Below, in pieces: positions 14,035-24,910 of a stretch of 64,000 nucleotides of DNA (the stretch's first letter is position 1; each line of letters opens with the position of its first letter). The notes beneath the pieces were generated by a model. The model saw nothing but the letters and a program-made list of their open reading frames with translations. It was not told where the DNA came from and did no database searches. The stretch covers positions 71,447,683 to 71,511,682 of the forward strand of contig CM074179.1 of assembly GCA_037179385.1 (NCBI GenBank). Reading direction: 5' to 3'. The DNA comes from Holothuria scabra. Its lineage: Eukaryota > Echinodermata > Holothuroidea > Aspidochirotida > Holothuriidae. Position numbers and translations under genes: made by a program.

Positions 14035-14287
14035 GTAAGCAAAGACCTTGTATTAATCATGCAGTATACTTTTTTCAATGTGGTTAATAATGATTTTAGA
14101 AACCCTGTGTCCATTGGAATCAAAGGCAAAAGCTATTTGGATATTAAGTTGAGTTGCAAATTTGCCCTGATATCAATTAAAAAAGTTCATACGTGTGAAG
14201 GTATTGAACAGTCTATTATGACCTTTTCTATGTTTTTCCTAGTCTTATCTTCTATCTTCATATTTTCTTTATTATTTCTTTTTTTAG

Positions 14288-14356
14288 GGAGTGTCACTTC
14301 TCGACAAGCCCCAAAGGGTTTCTAAGTGCACTTCCTTTCACACTCTTTGTTACTAA
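14288..14356 (+). CDS. Possible alternative terminal exon (short cytoplasmic tail)
   Basis: A long pyrimidine run ending in TTTTTTTAG at 14287 is a strong acceptor. Read in phase 0 from exon 13997, the sequence gives GVSLLDKPQRVSKCTSFH and a few further residues, then TAA at 14354-14356. Two overlapping AATAAA signals follow at 14404-14413. Use of this exon would give a receptor with a tail of roughly 30 residues in place of the microexon tail. Inference only: short frames after an acceptor can arise by chance, and a transcript is needed. Confidence 0.4.
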   Translation, partial: GVSLLDKPQRVSKCTSFHTLCY

Positions 14357-14403
14357 TTTACTTTGTGATTCTTGTTTTCAATCTTGTGTTGTGAAAAACC
14401 AAA

Positions 14404-14413
14404 AATAAATAAA
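14404..14413 (+). terminator. Overlapping poly(A) signals after the short-tail exon
   Basis: AATAAA occurs at 14404-14409 and again at 14408-14413, about 50 nt after the TAA of the possible terminal exon. This spacing suits a short 3' UTR. AT-rich introns contain such motifs by chance, so the value lies in the combination with the acceptor and stop. Confidence 0.4.
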
Positions 14414-14874
14414 TGAAATGAAGTGAACAGTGTTCTATATGCAAAGGACGAGGTGTATGCTGAGATGATTCTGGTTGTAACAGTGAAATAAATTGTAGCA
14501 GATATCTGCACCTTTAAAGCATATTCATCCTTGTCTGAACTATTTAAGTTTCCAGTTGTTGAAACAAAATTTATTAAATCAACATTGTATCATCAGTACA
14601 AAGGAAAGGATAAAAAACATTGCAGATGATGTAATGGTGTATAGAAAGGAAATCAAAAGCTTTCTTATCACGATCAAGGCAGTAAATGTTGTTCTAACCT
14701 TATTTTAGCTTCTTAATCTAATTTAACTAAGACTTTTTCTAATACACCAGAAACATCAGAGGATCCAGGTGGGGGCACAAGAGGCGCATTACCTTTTATT
14801 GGCATCAAAACGTATTAAAATATGCTTCAATCTTTTTGCATACTTTCCTTCCCCCATATCTAGGTTTAATCAAA

Positions 14875-14904
14875 GCTTCTCCCCCTCTAGTGTGGGGGAG
14901 AAGC
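14875..14904. repeat. Perfect 11-bp hairpin in intron
   Basis: GCTTCTCCCCC at 14875-14885 pairs perfectly with GGGGGAGAAGC at 14894-14904 around an 8-nt loop. It stands in otherwise AT-rich intron sequence. It could be the end of a small palindromic element. No function is assigned. Confidence 0.7.
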
Positions 14905-15646
14905 ATATACCATATACAGCATGTCAAAACAAGTCATATTGTAGTCCAGTACAGCACACAAAATGATAAGTACAGGAAGCATGAAAGTCTGCAAAAAAAA
15001 ACTTGTTCTTGTACTGAGTAGACTTCCCATTTAACAACACAAAATAGGTAAGAGTGAATCAGTCAGAGAGAGAAGAGAGAAGCCACAGAAAAAAATGTAC
15101 CTGGATACACTTTGGAATGCAAACACCTGTTCCAGTTGTTTACCAGCCACAGTTAGACCGTCATTGGAATGAATCAGTGGTGTTTCCAGTATTCTTTAGA
15201 TACATTCCTTTAGATGAAAAGGGGAGGAAGGAGTAGTGCCTTTAACCATCACCATCCTATATGTGATCCTTACAACTCTTCAAACCCTAAATCACTGTTA
15301 TACCAAAACAATGCTCCCTGTTTGCCTCCTTAGTTAATGTTGTGGATAATGGCTGTAGCCAGCTAGAATAGCAGGAATTGTTTTCATTTGAAGGATGCAA
15401 CTGTAACTACAGTATATTAGGCTTTGTTGAAGCCAAATCAGAGAGTGCCTTCATCTAGAGAAATCCTTTTTGAGATATACATGTAGGTGTATGTGCTCTT
15501 TCCCCAAAGTTAACTTTGGTGTAATATCTACACTGGAAATGAATTGTCCAGTTGTCATGTGTTGTTTTGATTGTTGTTACAAATTGAAAATGCTCAATAG
15601 TTATTATAATTGTATATGCATGCAATATTCTTTTATCTTTGAGCAG

Positions 15647-15683
15647 AATTCTGAAGTGAAGTATCTGGCTGCTTTAGGTACAG
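15647..15683 (+). CDS. Cytoplasmic-tail microexon (NSEVKYLAALGT)
   Basis: This 37-nt exon has acceptor TATCTTTGAGCAG and donor CAG|GTAAGT. Phase 0 reads NSEVKYLAALGT and leaves one G, which joins TT of exon 19131 to give Val. Its length (1 mod 3) is exactly what is required to connect the phase-0 end of exon 13997 to the phase-1 start of exon 19131, and this is the best evidence that it is real. A tyrosine follows Val-Lys, but the residue at +3 is Ala, so it is not a consensus ITIM. Confidence 0.7.
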
Positions 15684-16228
15684 GTAAGTTTACAGTGTAG
15701 ATAAGTGTGGGATGTGTCATTTGAATAAGACGACACAGTGTCAATTGTACTTGTTCTTGTGGAAACACTTTGTTGTTTTCAAGGACAAAAGCAGCTGCAT
15801 CAAACTTACATCCAAGCAAAATTTAATTCTCACTGATATCTCCTTTAATATTCATTGTACATGTGCCTTTCTTTATATTTCAAGAGATAAATATTGCTAA
15901 TTAAAGGTAAAGCAGTGAGTTACATCCTGTGAATTTCACAGTTCAGTGAGAGAGATATTGTCACATTTGTCAAGTGTCATTCGTAGCATACCATATCAAT
16001 CTTGAATATTACTATTTGGCTGTACTGCTTTTTCCATGCTGTGAATTTTGAGGTTTGTGAGTGCAGTAGCACACCACCGCTTGCCACAAATCACTGTGAT
16101 GAGTGTGAACTTGAGCTCTCGTAGATCAAGGATGGCAACTATATGGTTAAAGTATGAAAGTTTAATAAAACAGCCCACAGCACACCTGAAAACCTGAAAC
16201 ATCTCAATTCCTCAGTTCCTGCTGCCTA

Positions 16229-16541
16229 CCTTTAAAGGGAAATATTGCGTTTGTTTTACAAGGAAATTTCATCCTTTTAAAACCAACATTTATTGGAAAA
16301 GAGTAACAGTTAATTACAAATAAGGCAGTATGGTAGCCTTCTTTTCAAGAAGTAAGTTTTCCTCAGATAGAAATTCAGTTGCAAAAGATTCAAATTCCAT
16401 AACTCCTCATGTGCATAATATTTTGAGGAGATGAAGCCCTTGCTGGGTTTTATTTTTGAGACCGAATGATTTTAAAATGACTAGAGCTCATTACTTTGAT
16501 GCTGTGCTAGAGCATTACAAATGCAATATTTCCCTTTAAGG
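16229..16541. mobile_element. ~313-bp MITE with 25-bp inverted ends
   Basis: The left end starts CCTTTAAAGGGAAATATTGC (16229-16254). The right end (16517-16541) is its inverse complement with one indel and one mismatch. The interior is AT-rich and non-coding. No clear target-site duplication was found, so the superfamily is not assigned. Confidence 0.65.
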
Positions 16542-17060
16542 TTACCAAAATTGGTAGTAAAAGCAGCTCTATTACACTAATTTTTTTTTTTTTACTCCCT
16601 GGTCACATATATAGAGTACTTTTGTGGAAATAACTGTTAAAATTACACTGGTTTGCTGTCACCAGCTACAAGAGACTGCATACAAGCGTCAGTTCCAAAG
16701 CGGAAGCCTAGTTTGATGTAGAAACCGTATCCTGAAAAGATATGGAACGATTCCTCATTGCTACCAGACATAGATTTTTAAATCTACAATCACACCTCTA
16801 TTACAGTACCTATGTGAGACCACTTACTCAGAATAAACCTGGTTAACTTAAAGCACAGTTCAGAGCTGGGGCCGTTGAACATATGTTAGCCCCATTTACA
16901 CTCAAAAACTAGCTCTGGTAAGCTTAATGCACATTGAAAAGAGGGCACTATAGCATGTAGGGAATATAATTGAATACAGTTTGCATGCAATGAAATGGAC
17001 ACAATATAATGTTGCAGGTAATAAAAATTTTAGAAATATGAAAAGTATGAGGAGTTTGTG

Positions 17061-18323
17061 CTGGTTTGAATGATCCTTCGACTCTACAGATCCCTAGTGT
17101 GGTCTAAACTTGATTATGGTTGTGACGTTTACAGCTCTGCACATGAGTCATACCTCAGGAGACTACTCCCCATTTATAACAAAGGCCTCATGATCTACTT
17201 GGAAGCTTTCAATACCTCCCCACAATGCAGAGTCTTTACATCGAGGCAAATAAGCTACCGCTCCATATAAGGTGGAAGAAGTTATCACTTCAGTTTGCCC
17301 TCAAACTGGGAAGCCATAGACACAACCCAACCCTTGAAATGGCTTCAACCATAAGTGTATCGATATATGAGGAATCCATCTGCTCTTCCTCCATTTGGTA
17401 TTTACATTTGGGAAGCTCTTACACAAGTGTGCAGCAACCCTGATTTTGTGGCACAGTTTACATTTCCCGCCACTCCTCCCTGGAAGTTTGGCGAACCAGC
17501 TATTGACCTAAGTTCGAGGAAACCTCTCGAGAACTCAACAAATGAACTTGTGTCTGCAACAGCTTCAATAAGCTGAGACATAAATATCACCATTATCATG
17601 CAACCTATAGTGACGGCTCCAAGGCCGCAAACAGGGTTGTGGCTGCTGCGTCAAGCCATGACACATCCTTGAAGATCCCACTGCCGAATGATGCATCGAT
17701 TATTGCTGCCGAACTTAAGGCACTAAAGGTGTTCGCTCTGATTGAAGCCTCGATCAAACAGTAACCACTTTATTGTTTTACAGACTCATTATCAAGCCTC
17801 TAAGCATTAAAGGGCAATGAGTTTAAACCCCCCCTCAGTAACAGCTCTCCGTGAAGCTTACTCTAGTTTGGTGCAACTTCAATAGTCAGTTGTGCTTGGG
17901 TTGGTCCCTAGTCATGTGTGCATACCAAGAAATGAAAGAGTGGATCAATGGCTGTATAAAATCAAAATGGCCAGACCTGTGGGATACCTTACCAAAACAC
18001 AAACTGTAGAAGTAAAAGGTATGGTAGGCACTGTGGGAAACTGAGTCCCTAGTAAACGGAGGGATGATTTATTGCTGACTAGGGCCCGCATGGGTCATCC
18101 TTACCTTACCCATGAGTATTTACTTCACATGGAAGAAAGACCATACTGCATGCTCTGTGACTGTGGTATTGCCATCAGCCACATTCTCATTGACTGTTAT
18201 GAATACTTCCATATTTGCCCGAAATACTACACCATATCCAACCTGAAAACCTTGTTTGGACAAACAGATTCTTCTCGTATTTTTGGCTTTCTTAAGGAAA
18301 GTAAACTTTATAGACATATCTGA
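17061..18323 (+). pseudogene. LINE remnant: RT thumb, RNase H and C-terminal CCHC (I-like clade)
   Basis: Three plus-strand frames give consecutive pieces of one retrotransposon ORF2. 17070-17270 reads RLYRSLVWSKLDYGCDVY, typical of the end of a LINE reverse transcriptase. From 17606 the frame reads YSDGSKAANRVV, then AAELKAL and FTDSLSSL, which are RNase H active-site blocks, with a stop right after the last. VPSHVCIPRNERVDQ follows. 18072-18323 ends with a CxxC-x7-HxxxxC zinc-knuckle (CMLC...HILIDC). Known: RNase H after RT places this in the I-like group of non-LTR elements. Several frameshifts and stops show that it is dead. It lies inside the intron between exons 15647 and 19131, in the gene's orientation. 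No 5' portion (endonuclease, RT fingers) was recognised upstream of 17061. Confidence 0.85.
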
Positions 18324-19130
18324 CATATGGCTCCCACCTTTGCTATCTTTTAAATCAAATCAAAATTGATCGCTGTCTTTTGAGGTACGTCTACCTGAAC
18401 AATGTAACTTTTCCTATCTTGGTGACACTATGTAACATATCCGTGTTGGTGTGTAGTTAAGCCCCATCTAACTATAACTAACTCCATCCTCATTAACTGT
18501 TGAGCATTAGTTCAAAAGAGAAAGCTGGTGTTCTTCCAAGCCAATTCTTACATCTAGGGTCCTGTGTGAGTCAACTGGTTCCCTGACCCTGGAATATTAA
18601 AACAAGCGTGTGTGCCTAATGAATTCGTATATCACTGAGACTACCACTGTACTTCTGGATAATATGGATAATACCCTGTACTGTTGAAAACCTTGAGGAC
18701 TCCTACCAAGTTAAACACTCTTATTCCAATAAAATTGATTCGCAGGAAAATTATAAGATATAGTTGTAAAGACTGAATATTTCTCTGAAAAGACTGAGTA
18801 GAAGGACAGAGGTATGCCTAGCCCTGTAGCAATCAAAACAAGAAAAAAAAGCTCGCTAGAAAACTGTTATCCACTATTCCACCAGTAAAGAACATGAGAG
18901 AATCCAGTACTATTACTAGCACCTACATGTTTCTGTCACTCTCAGACAAAAAACCTTGGCTCATATATCTATCCATCCTAGCTGCTGTATTAAATACTAG
19001 CTGATACATGCCAAATATGTTGGTAGCAGTGATGGTTAGAATAATTTGTAATTGGCTCAATTGACTGCAACTGTGGACTAAATATGTTCCCATAACTTCT
19101 TCATTAATCTAGTATTATTATTTCTCACAG

Positions 19131-19162
19131 TTGACAGACATACAGATAATGGTAATGTTGAG
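19131..19162 (+). CDS. Cytoplasmic-tail microexon (DRHTDNGNVE)
   Basis: This 32-nt exon has acceptor ATTATTATTTCTCACAG and donor GAG|GTAAGA. Read from phase 1 it gives Val (G plus TT) and then DRHTDNGNVE, ending in phase 0. One other frame stops at once, and the third would stop in the next exon. It is polar and charged, consistent with a cytosolic tail. Confidence 0.7.
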
Positions 19163-19765
19163 GTAAGAATTTTCATTTGCTGGAATGATTTCATTTCTGA
19201 AAAACTTTTATCATCTTTAACACAGTTACAAGTCATCTTCAGCTCATTTTGTGCTGGTATAGAGTAATTTCACATTTCATATGAAATTATATTAGCATTC
19301 ATGTTTGTTTTCCTTAACATACTATGTGCAAGTTTGTCCCATGCATTCAGCCCTCAGATACATTAATTTAGAAATGAAAGGCCTTTTTCATTTCAGATTG
19401 GAAATGAATAGGATTTCCTCTGTTGTCTATGTCCAGTTCTAGCACTTTGCATGATTTGATTGTGTTTTAGTTCATTCATTTCTGGTTTTGATGGCAAAGC
19501 AAACCTCTGAAATGGCCCTTTCTTGCATTTTGTATGTAAAGTATGAATGCATGAAATCTTTAAGTTCATAAAACACAGAATATTCCAAGATAGGAGGTAC
19601 TATCATATTCACTCCAACGTTTTAATCAAAGGTGTAGTGGACAATATGTACTGTATTTTTATTAGATATGTAAGACTTATTTTGTTGTTGTGTACATATT
19701 TATCAACATATCTTATCATCTTGCCATCTTTCACAATTTTCTTCTCTGTTGTCCTCCCTTGTTAG

Positions 19766-19802
19766 ATGGTCTTGACAAGAAACACAGATCTTGCAGAAAG
19801 GG
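19766..19802 (+). CDS. Cytoplasmic-tail microexon (MVLTRNTDLAER)
   Basis: This 37-nt exon has acceptor CTGTTGTCCTCCCTTGTTAG and donor GGG|GTAGGT. Phase 0 reads MVLTRNTDLAER and leaves G, which joins GA of the next exon to give Gly. Another GT five bases downstream is possible, but it would add a stop codon (TAG). Phase agreement on both sides supports the call. Confidence 0.65.
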
Positions 19803-20174
19803 GTAGGTAGTTCATAATTTTTGCACTTGGTTTATTAATCAGAAAAATAAAGCATATCATTTTAAGTTATCAAATTGTTCAAAGTTTGTCCATTCTCTCT
19901 ACATTCCACCTCGTAAATGATCATTTGAACTGATAAGGAAAATTTACAGTTCTTGTAACCTCTCTCATGAGAGGAGCATGGCCTTTGGTCATTAAAAAAA
20001 TGAAGTGCCTAAGAGGAAAGGGATAAATCCATTGCCACTGCTTTGGTGTTCAGTTTTGTGGAAAAATGCAACCACAATGCCTTTATTGTGCCATCTAGTC
20101 ACTCACCATTTCCTGAGTAGCTTCATGAATCAATGTACACAGGGACACAATAAATATTCATTAGACTTGAATTA

Positions 20175-20388
20175 ATCCCAAGGTTTCTGCCATGTTGACT
20201 GAAACCTTGGGATACAGCTGGGCCCGCACGAAGTTCTGACCTTGCACATCTTTCCTTGCTCACACAGGGCTTGTCACCGGTGTAGCTACTGGAAAATTCA
20301 GAACCTGGAATGAGCTCTGGCACGCAGTGTGCAAGAGCCGCCCTTACTCCCTGCATTCCTATGCTTCATGACTTAAACAGCTAAAGGA
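20175..20388. mobile_element. Diverged piggyBac-MITE relative with perfect 13-bp hairpin
   Basis: 20214-20388 matches the fragment at 70-235 (TCTTTCC, GTAGCTAC-GAAAATTC, AATGAGCTCTG and GCAAGAGCC blocks) and ends AACAGCTAAAGG, resembling the right end of the copies at 27914 and 28268. Just before it, 20175-20187 and 20201-20213 form a perfect 13-bp stem (ATCCCAAGGTTTC with its inverse) around a 13-nt loop. It lies in the intron between exons 19766 and 21728. Confidence 0.6.
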
Positions 20389-21727
20389 GAGTTCTGATTC
20401 ACAGGAATTGGAATTCCTCTGGCTGCTATTGTTTGAAAGGTACCAAATTTGAAATGTAGCTCAGAGGCTTTCTTCAGCATGTTTCTTGGTTAACAGTTTC
20501 TCCTTTTGAGGTCCAAAGAAATAAAAATTTGTGCACTGTTGGTGGCATTTGTGTGATTCGGCATGTATATATTTTTGAGATGCAAATAAGCTTGTTCATG
20601 TAGTACACTCTATACTGTATCTCCCATTGCAAAAGTTGTTAACCTGCACAAGCAACAATCAATATGAAAGTACAGGAGTTGGCCCTTAATTTCAAATTTG
20701 TGTATGAGCTCCGAAGCAAGGGGATGTTGTATAATAGGATAATAGGTCTAGCTGAATAACCACATTTATTAAGGCTACTTTGCTTCACAGAATCCTATAA
20801 CACCAAACAATAACTGAAATAGCTTCAATTCCCTGTAGGTTTTCGAAGGATGGGAACTTTGGTCCATTTCTACAAATTTAATATGTGCACTCCAGCAACA
20901 TGATCAACTGTTTGCCTTCAACTTTACTGTAGTGTGTTAAATCCGTATGTAATATTGCTTGAGAACCCTGCCTCAGTGTCAGTATTGCTGCCTTATATCT
21001 GCCTTTCCTTGTGGTTCTTTTTTTTTCATGGTATCAATGGTCATCTGGAGTTGGCTAAGTTTAAACAGTTCACATCAATATCTGTAAAAGATACTGACAT
21101 AAATTCAAATGACTTTTCGTTAAAAAAAAAACAACTACTCCTTAACTGCCAAGTAATGCCAGGGCATTTTGACGACATGCCACATTACTTTTAAACTCAT
21201 CCTTATTCAGACTAGTAAGAACACTTTCAATGCATGCTCTATAATGTTACTGTAGCTACTCAGCATTTATGTTAATCAAAGAACTGTGCCAGTGCACTGA
21301 GACTTTAGGTACACTCCTTGCTGGTTTCTGCTGGAGGGAGGAATGCTGGTAAAATCCCCCTCCCCTTTTAGTTTCCAACAAAAAAAAATAGAAAATTGTG
21401 AATACTTTGGTTTCTTACTATTAACAGGACACACTTTTGCAGCAGTTGTTAAACTTACATAAATAAGTGGCCTTTTAAACCCTTCAGGTTGCACCTTACA
21501 AGACCTTGCTTTTGTCCCTCTGAATCCACTCGTAACTTTAGCCTAGCACAGCATGAATTTAGACTTGAGGTTAATAGCAGTTATAAATCCCTACCTTATT
21601 TGTGTTTCTGGTAGAATCCCTGCCATGTAAAATTTTAATGCAGGGTGAGAACTGACAACCTTTCAGTCTTTTTGAACACATATTTAGGCATAAATTTTCA
21701 TCACCACAAATATTTTGTTTCCTTTAG

Positions 21728-21771
21728 GATCACCTTTGAGCTTTGGAAGAAATGTACAAAATGGTGAACAG
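21728..21771 (+). CDS. Cytoplasmic-tail microexon (GSPLSFGRNVQNGEQ)
   Basis: This 44-nt exon has acceptor TATTTTGTTTCCTTTAG and donor CAG|GTAAGG. From phase 1 it gives Gly and then SPLSFGRNVQNGEQ, ending in phase 0, with no stop. Both splice signals are near consensus. Confidence 0.7.
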
Positions 21772-22462
21772 GTAAGGCTTCTAACATTGCATGAGAAAAA
21801 GGCGAGGAACGTAAGTTCGTTACAAGCTTGCATTATGGTAGTGTGATGAATACCAAACCTAGTTATGTAGACAAGTTTTCATTGACAATTTAAGGTACAA
21901 CAACAGATCTTCTGAAGATGTCGTGAATCTTAGAAGTTATATCTAATACCTCCCTCCCACCCTTCAGAATAATAAGACTTGAAGGAAATTCCCTTTTAGA
22001 ATCAAACCCTTCTCTCAAACCTGATATCTTTAAACATTTATGTGACACAAACTGAAGAAATTGTCAACGGTGATTAATTTGCTTTCTCTGAGGGGCATTC
22101 CACAGTAAATTGGACAAGAATTTGAAAATTTCAAATCCAAAGAATCCATCAGTGATTGGTCAATTGTTTCAGTCAACAATTCAGAATTTAAAATTGAAAA
22201 AAACAAGCAAGGTCCCACTCAGTATGTTCAGTTACCTGCCTTTGGTACATTGCACCATGTTATGTGTATGCAAGAGATATGCATGGGGCAAGTAAACTAA
22301 AGTGTGGTGTGTGTGCCTGAAAATGACCACAGCTGATACCAAAATGTCTATCTGAGGCTTCAACTTCAGCATAGGAATGATAATTCTGTTTTTTGCAAAG
22401 TAACATTAACATTAGTAAGTATACCATGTAGAGGCTTTCATTCACAAGGCTTTTTTGTACAG

Positions 22463-22510
22463 GAGCTTCCCCACAGAAGCCACCGCAATACTCCTACAGG
22501 TACAGTCTAT
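22463..22510 (+). CDS. Uncertain tail exon (ELPHRSHRNTPT...)
   Basis: The acceptor GGCTTTTTTGTACAG is good. Phase 0 reads ELPHRSHRNTPT. The obvious donor at 22500 (CTACAG|GTACAG) gives a 37-nt exon, which would put exon 23821 out of frame and terminate after GST. A weaker donor at 22511 (TAT|GTACAC) gives 48 nt, adds GTVY and keeps phase 0. Possible readings are a cassette exon that truncates the tail, a 48-nt in-frame exon, or no exon. Skipping it joins 21728 directly to 23821 in frame. Confidence 0.4.
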
Positions 22511-23820
22511 GTACACACAATTGATAGGATTGTAAATGAATAATTGGAATGTTCCACCCTTCCTTCAAAACACTATCAGTATTCCACTTTGAACTTTTGG
22601 CATTTGTCATGCAGACAACAAAGCCTATCTGCACATCCCCCATTACCATAAATCCTCCCACCGGCTATCAGTATACCCCACCAGTTGAGAAAGCCCAGGA
22701 GTCGTAGTCCATGTTGTTATGCATTCATATCAGTCCAGTGGGCCTACTGTATGTACATGACCATTTGCCTGTAGTTTAGCAGAGCTCCATAATTGCTGTA
22801 CAGGGTTAAGAGGTTACTAGGATCAACACAAATGGCAGCATAGAGGACAAGGTGTGTGGTTTTGTCTTGAAAACATTCTTTTAAAAGTGAGGGCTTACAC
22901 CCTATGAATCCATGTCAGGACTCTTTCCATGGTTTAATTTAGTCATGGTAATGGAGTACCAGTCCTAACCAGTTGCAAAAAGTAGCAGGTTGGGAGGGGG
23001 GTGGGGGCTGAACTTATAAGTATATGTCCTTTTACAGAGGAGGCTTAGACCCCAATAGCCCACACTGTTTGGTCATTGCTAATGTTCATTCAGTTAAGGG
23101 AACAAGCAGAAAACTGTTATTTCAATGTTGTCTGTCCCCAACGTTTGGGAATGTCCCGTCTGCAACACCAATTTTTTTTCCTTTATCTTCAATTTTCCAG
23201 TCTAAGGAGTAGTACTTTTATATTTGCAAGACTGCTTTTCAATTGGAAAGGGGACCCTCAATGAAACTTGCTTAAAAAACCCACTGCAGCCCTCCAACAT
23301 TCAGAGCAATTTCAGTTTTTCAGATTTCCATGTCCATTTTCAGTCCTGTCCACGACGCACACTAAGGAGGGTATAATTACATGACAACTGATGTTATCAT
23401 TTAAATCGAGACAGGTGTGGGTGATTTCAAGGATCAATTATGTTATTCATCTACTGGAAATGATTAATGTTTTAATTGTGAAACATGTCCTGTCTGCGAC
23501 AGAGAAATACTGGGGAACGCCCCACGATGTTTGTATTTTTTTCCTGTTTGTGTGCTAATTAAAAAGATAGGGACAATGACATGTGTTATTGCTATTGTAA
23601 AAAAAGTTAAGTCATAAAAGTTTTCCCAACTCACATTAACGGTATGGCAAAAATAACTTTTGAGGAAAAGGTCTTCACAAGTCAAACAACACTAAATTAT
23701 GTTGTATTATGGTTTGAAATGTCATGTTTTGACAAGAGGAACAGCTTTGTGCAGTAGTAGGAAAATATTAATGAAAGGATTGCTTTACTTGTGACTAATT
23801 GTGGTGTTTTTATTTCAAAG

Positions 23821-23857
23821 GTTCCACCTAACAACCAGTCGGATTCTTTTGATTCAG
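23821..23857 (+). CDS. Cytoplasmic-tail microexon (VPPNNQSDSFDS)
   Basis: This 37-nt exon has acceptor GTGTTTTTATTTCAAAG and donor CAG|GTAAAG. Phase 0 reads VPPNNQSDSFDS plus G. Joined to exon 24384 it forms SFDSGTLSNS, which contains DSGTLS, a match to the DSGxxS recognition motif of beta-TrCP ubiquitin ligases once phosphorylated. Any functional meaning is inference. Confidence 0.7.
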
Positions 23858-24383
23858 GTAAAGCTACTTACTTTATGTGTGTTAAAATCTAAGTAACGAT
23901 TTGGTACAGAGTTTCTTTCAAACGGCAAATACAGCACAAAGAGAAATTCAGGAATAAGAGTTTAAGATGTAAGTTCCAATGTGATATACCCAAAGGGTTC
24001 CCCTTTCGGATTGAGAGATTAAGTGGGTGTGATGCAAGGAGTTACAACAAAACAACATAGATGTATTATATAGTATCAGTCAACTTGATAAAAAGTTCAA
24101 AGTTTAAATTTATTTACAAGTATGGTTCAAGTGGAAGCATGGTTTCCCTTTAGTATCCTCTTACAACGGGGGGAAATGCTGTGGGTATATTCTACAAACC
24201 AAGCCCGCAGGGGGCTAACCATTGAGGGGCCTGCTCAGTTTTGTGGTGACGACAGCCCACCAGTTGCTGTTCAGACTTCTAAATACATCAAATCCTACGC
24301 TTAAGTGTCCAGTTATCATAGTACTGAAATGACCAAAAGCTTTCCACAACTACTATATTATGTTTTTTTTTTTCTTAATGAAG

Positions 24384-24433
24384 GAACTCTCAGCAACTCC
24401 CAACAACTGAATGAAGATGAAGCGGATGAAAAG
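24384..24433 (+). CDS. Cytoplasmic-tail exon (TLSNSQQLNEDEADEK)
   Basis: This 50-nt exon has a long T run before acceptor CTTAATGAAG and donor AAG|GTTTGT. From phase 1 it gives Gly and then TLSNSQQLNEDEADEK, ending in phase 0, where exon 27242 continues. It is strongly acidic. An exon with the same phases and similar acidity lies 430 bp downstream (24867-24910). Confidence 0.65.
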
Positions 24434-24866
24434 GTTTGTGTGTGAAACTTTATTTTGAAGATATTGTACCCCATGGTCACGGTGATTGTTTACCTGCTTC
24501 AGCACTGACAGCCTATTGCTTGCTTCTATTCTAGGTGTATTGTATGTTTCTGTACAGAAAATTTTATTTCTGAAAAATTAAAAATCCAGAGCAGTTGCAA
24601 GATGTCCTTAAAGTGCCCTAATCAGAACTCACATATAGTTGCTCATCAGTGGATATTAGAACATTTTGTGCAGTTGTGCAATTTAAAGTCTTTTTTTTTT
24701 CTTTTTTTTCTTTTGCTTAACTGGTAGGAGTTAATACTCAGTGAATAAGGTTTCAGGAAACGTATCAAGTGTAATATTTTCTTGCTGATGGACTCAGAAA
24801 ATTACATAGTTTTTTCCTGTGAAATCCTTAGATTATACAAACAAAATTTAGGGTCCACCTATTCAG

Positions 24867-24910
24867 GTAGTGACATGGATATAGAAGAACCCGAAAAGTC
24901 AAGTGATGAT
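24867..24910 (+). CDS. Possible exon interchangeable with 24384-24433
   Basis: After acceptor GGTCCACCTATTCAG the phase-1 frame reads Gly and then SDMDIEEPEKSSDD, acidic and serine-rich like its neighbour. A GT at 24911 (GATGAT|GTGATT) is a weak donor that would leave phase 0. It can therefore replace exon 24384 between 23821 and 27242, but cannot follow 24384 in frame. This would be a mutually exclusive pair if real; the poor donor keeps confidence low. Confidence 0.3.

Noticed and set aside
17402..17599. Minus-strand frame opposite the LINE
   Set aside because: Antisense shadow of the retrotransposon remnant.
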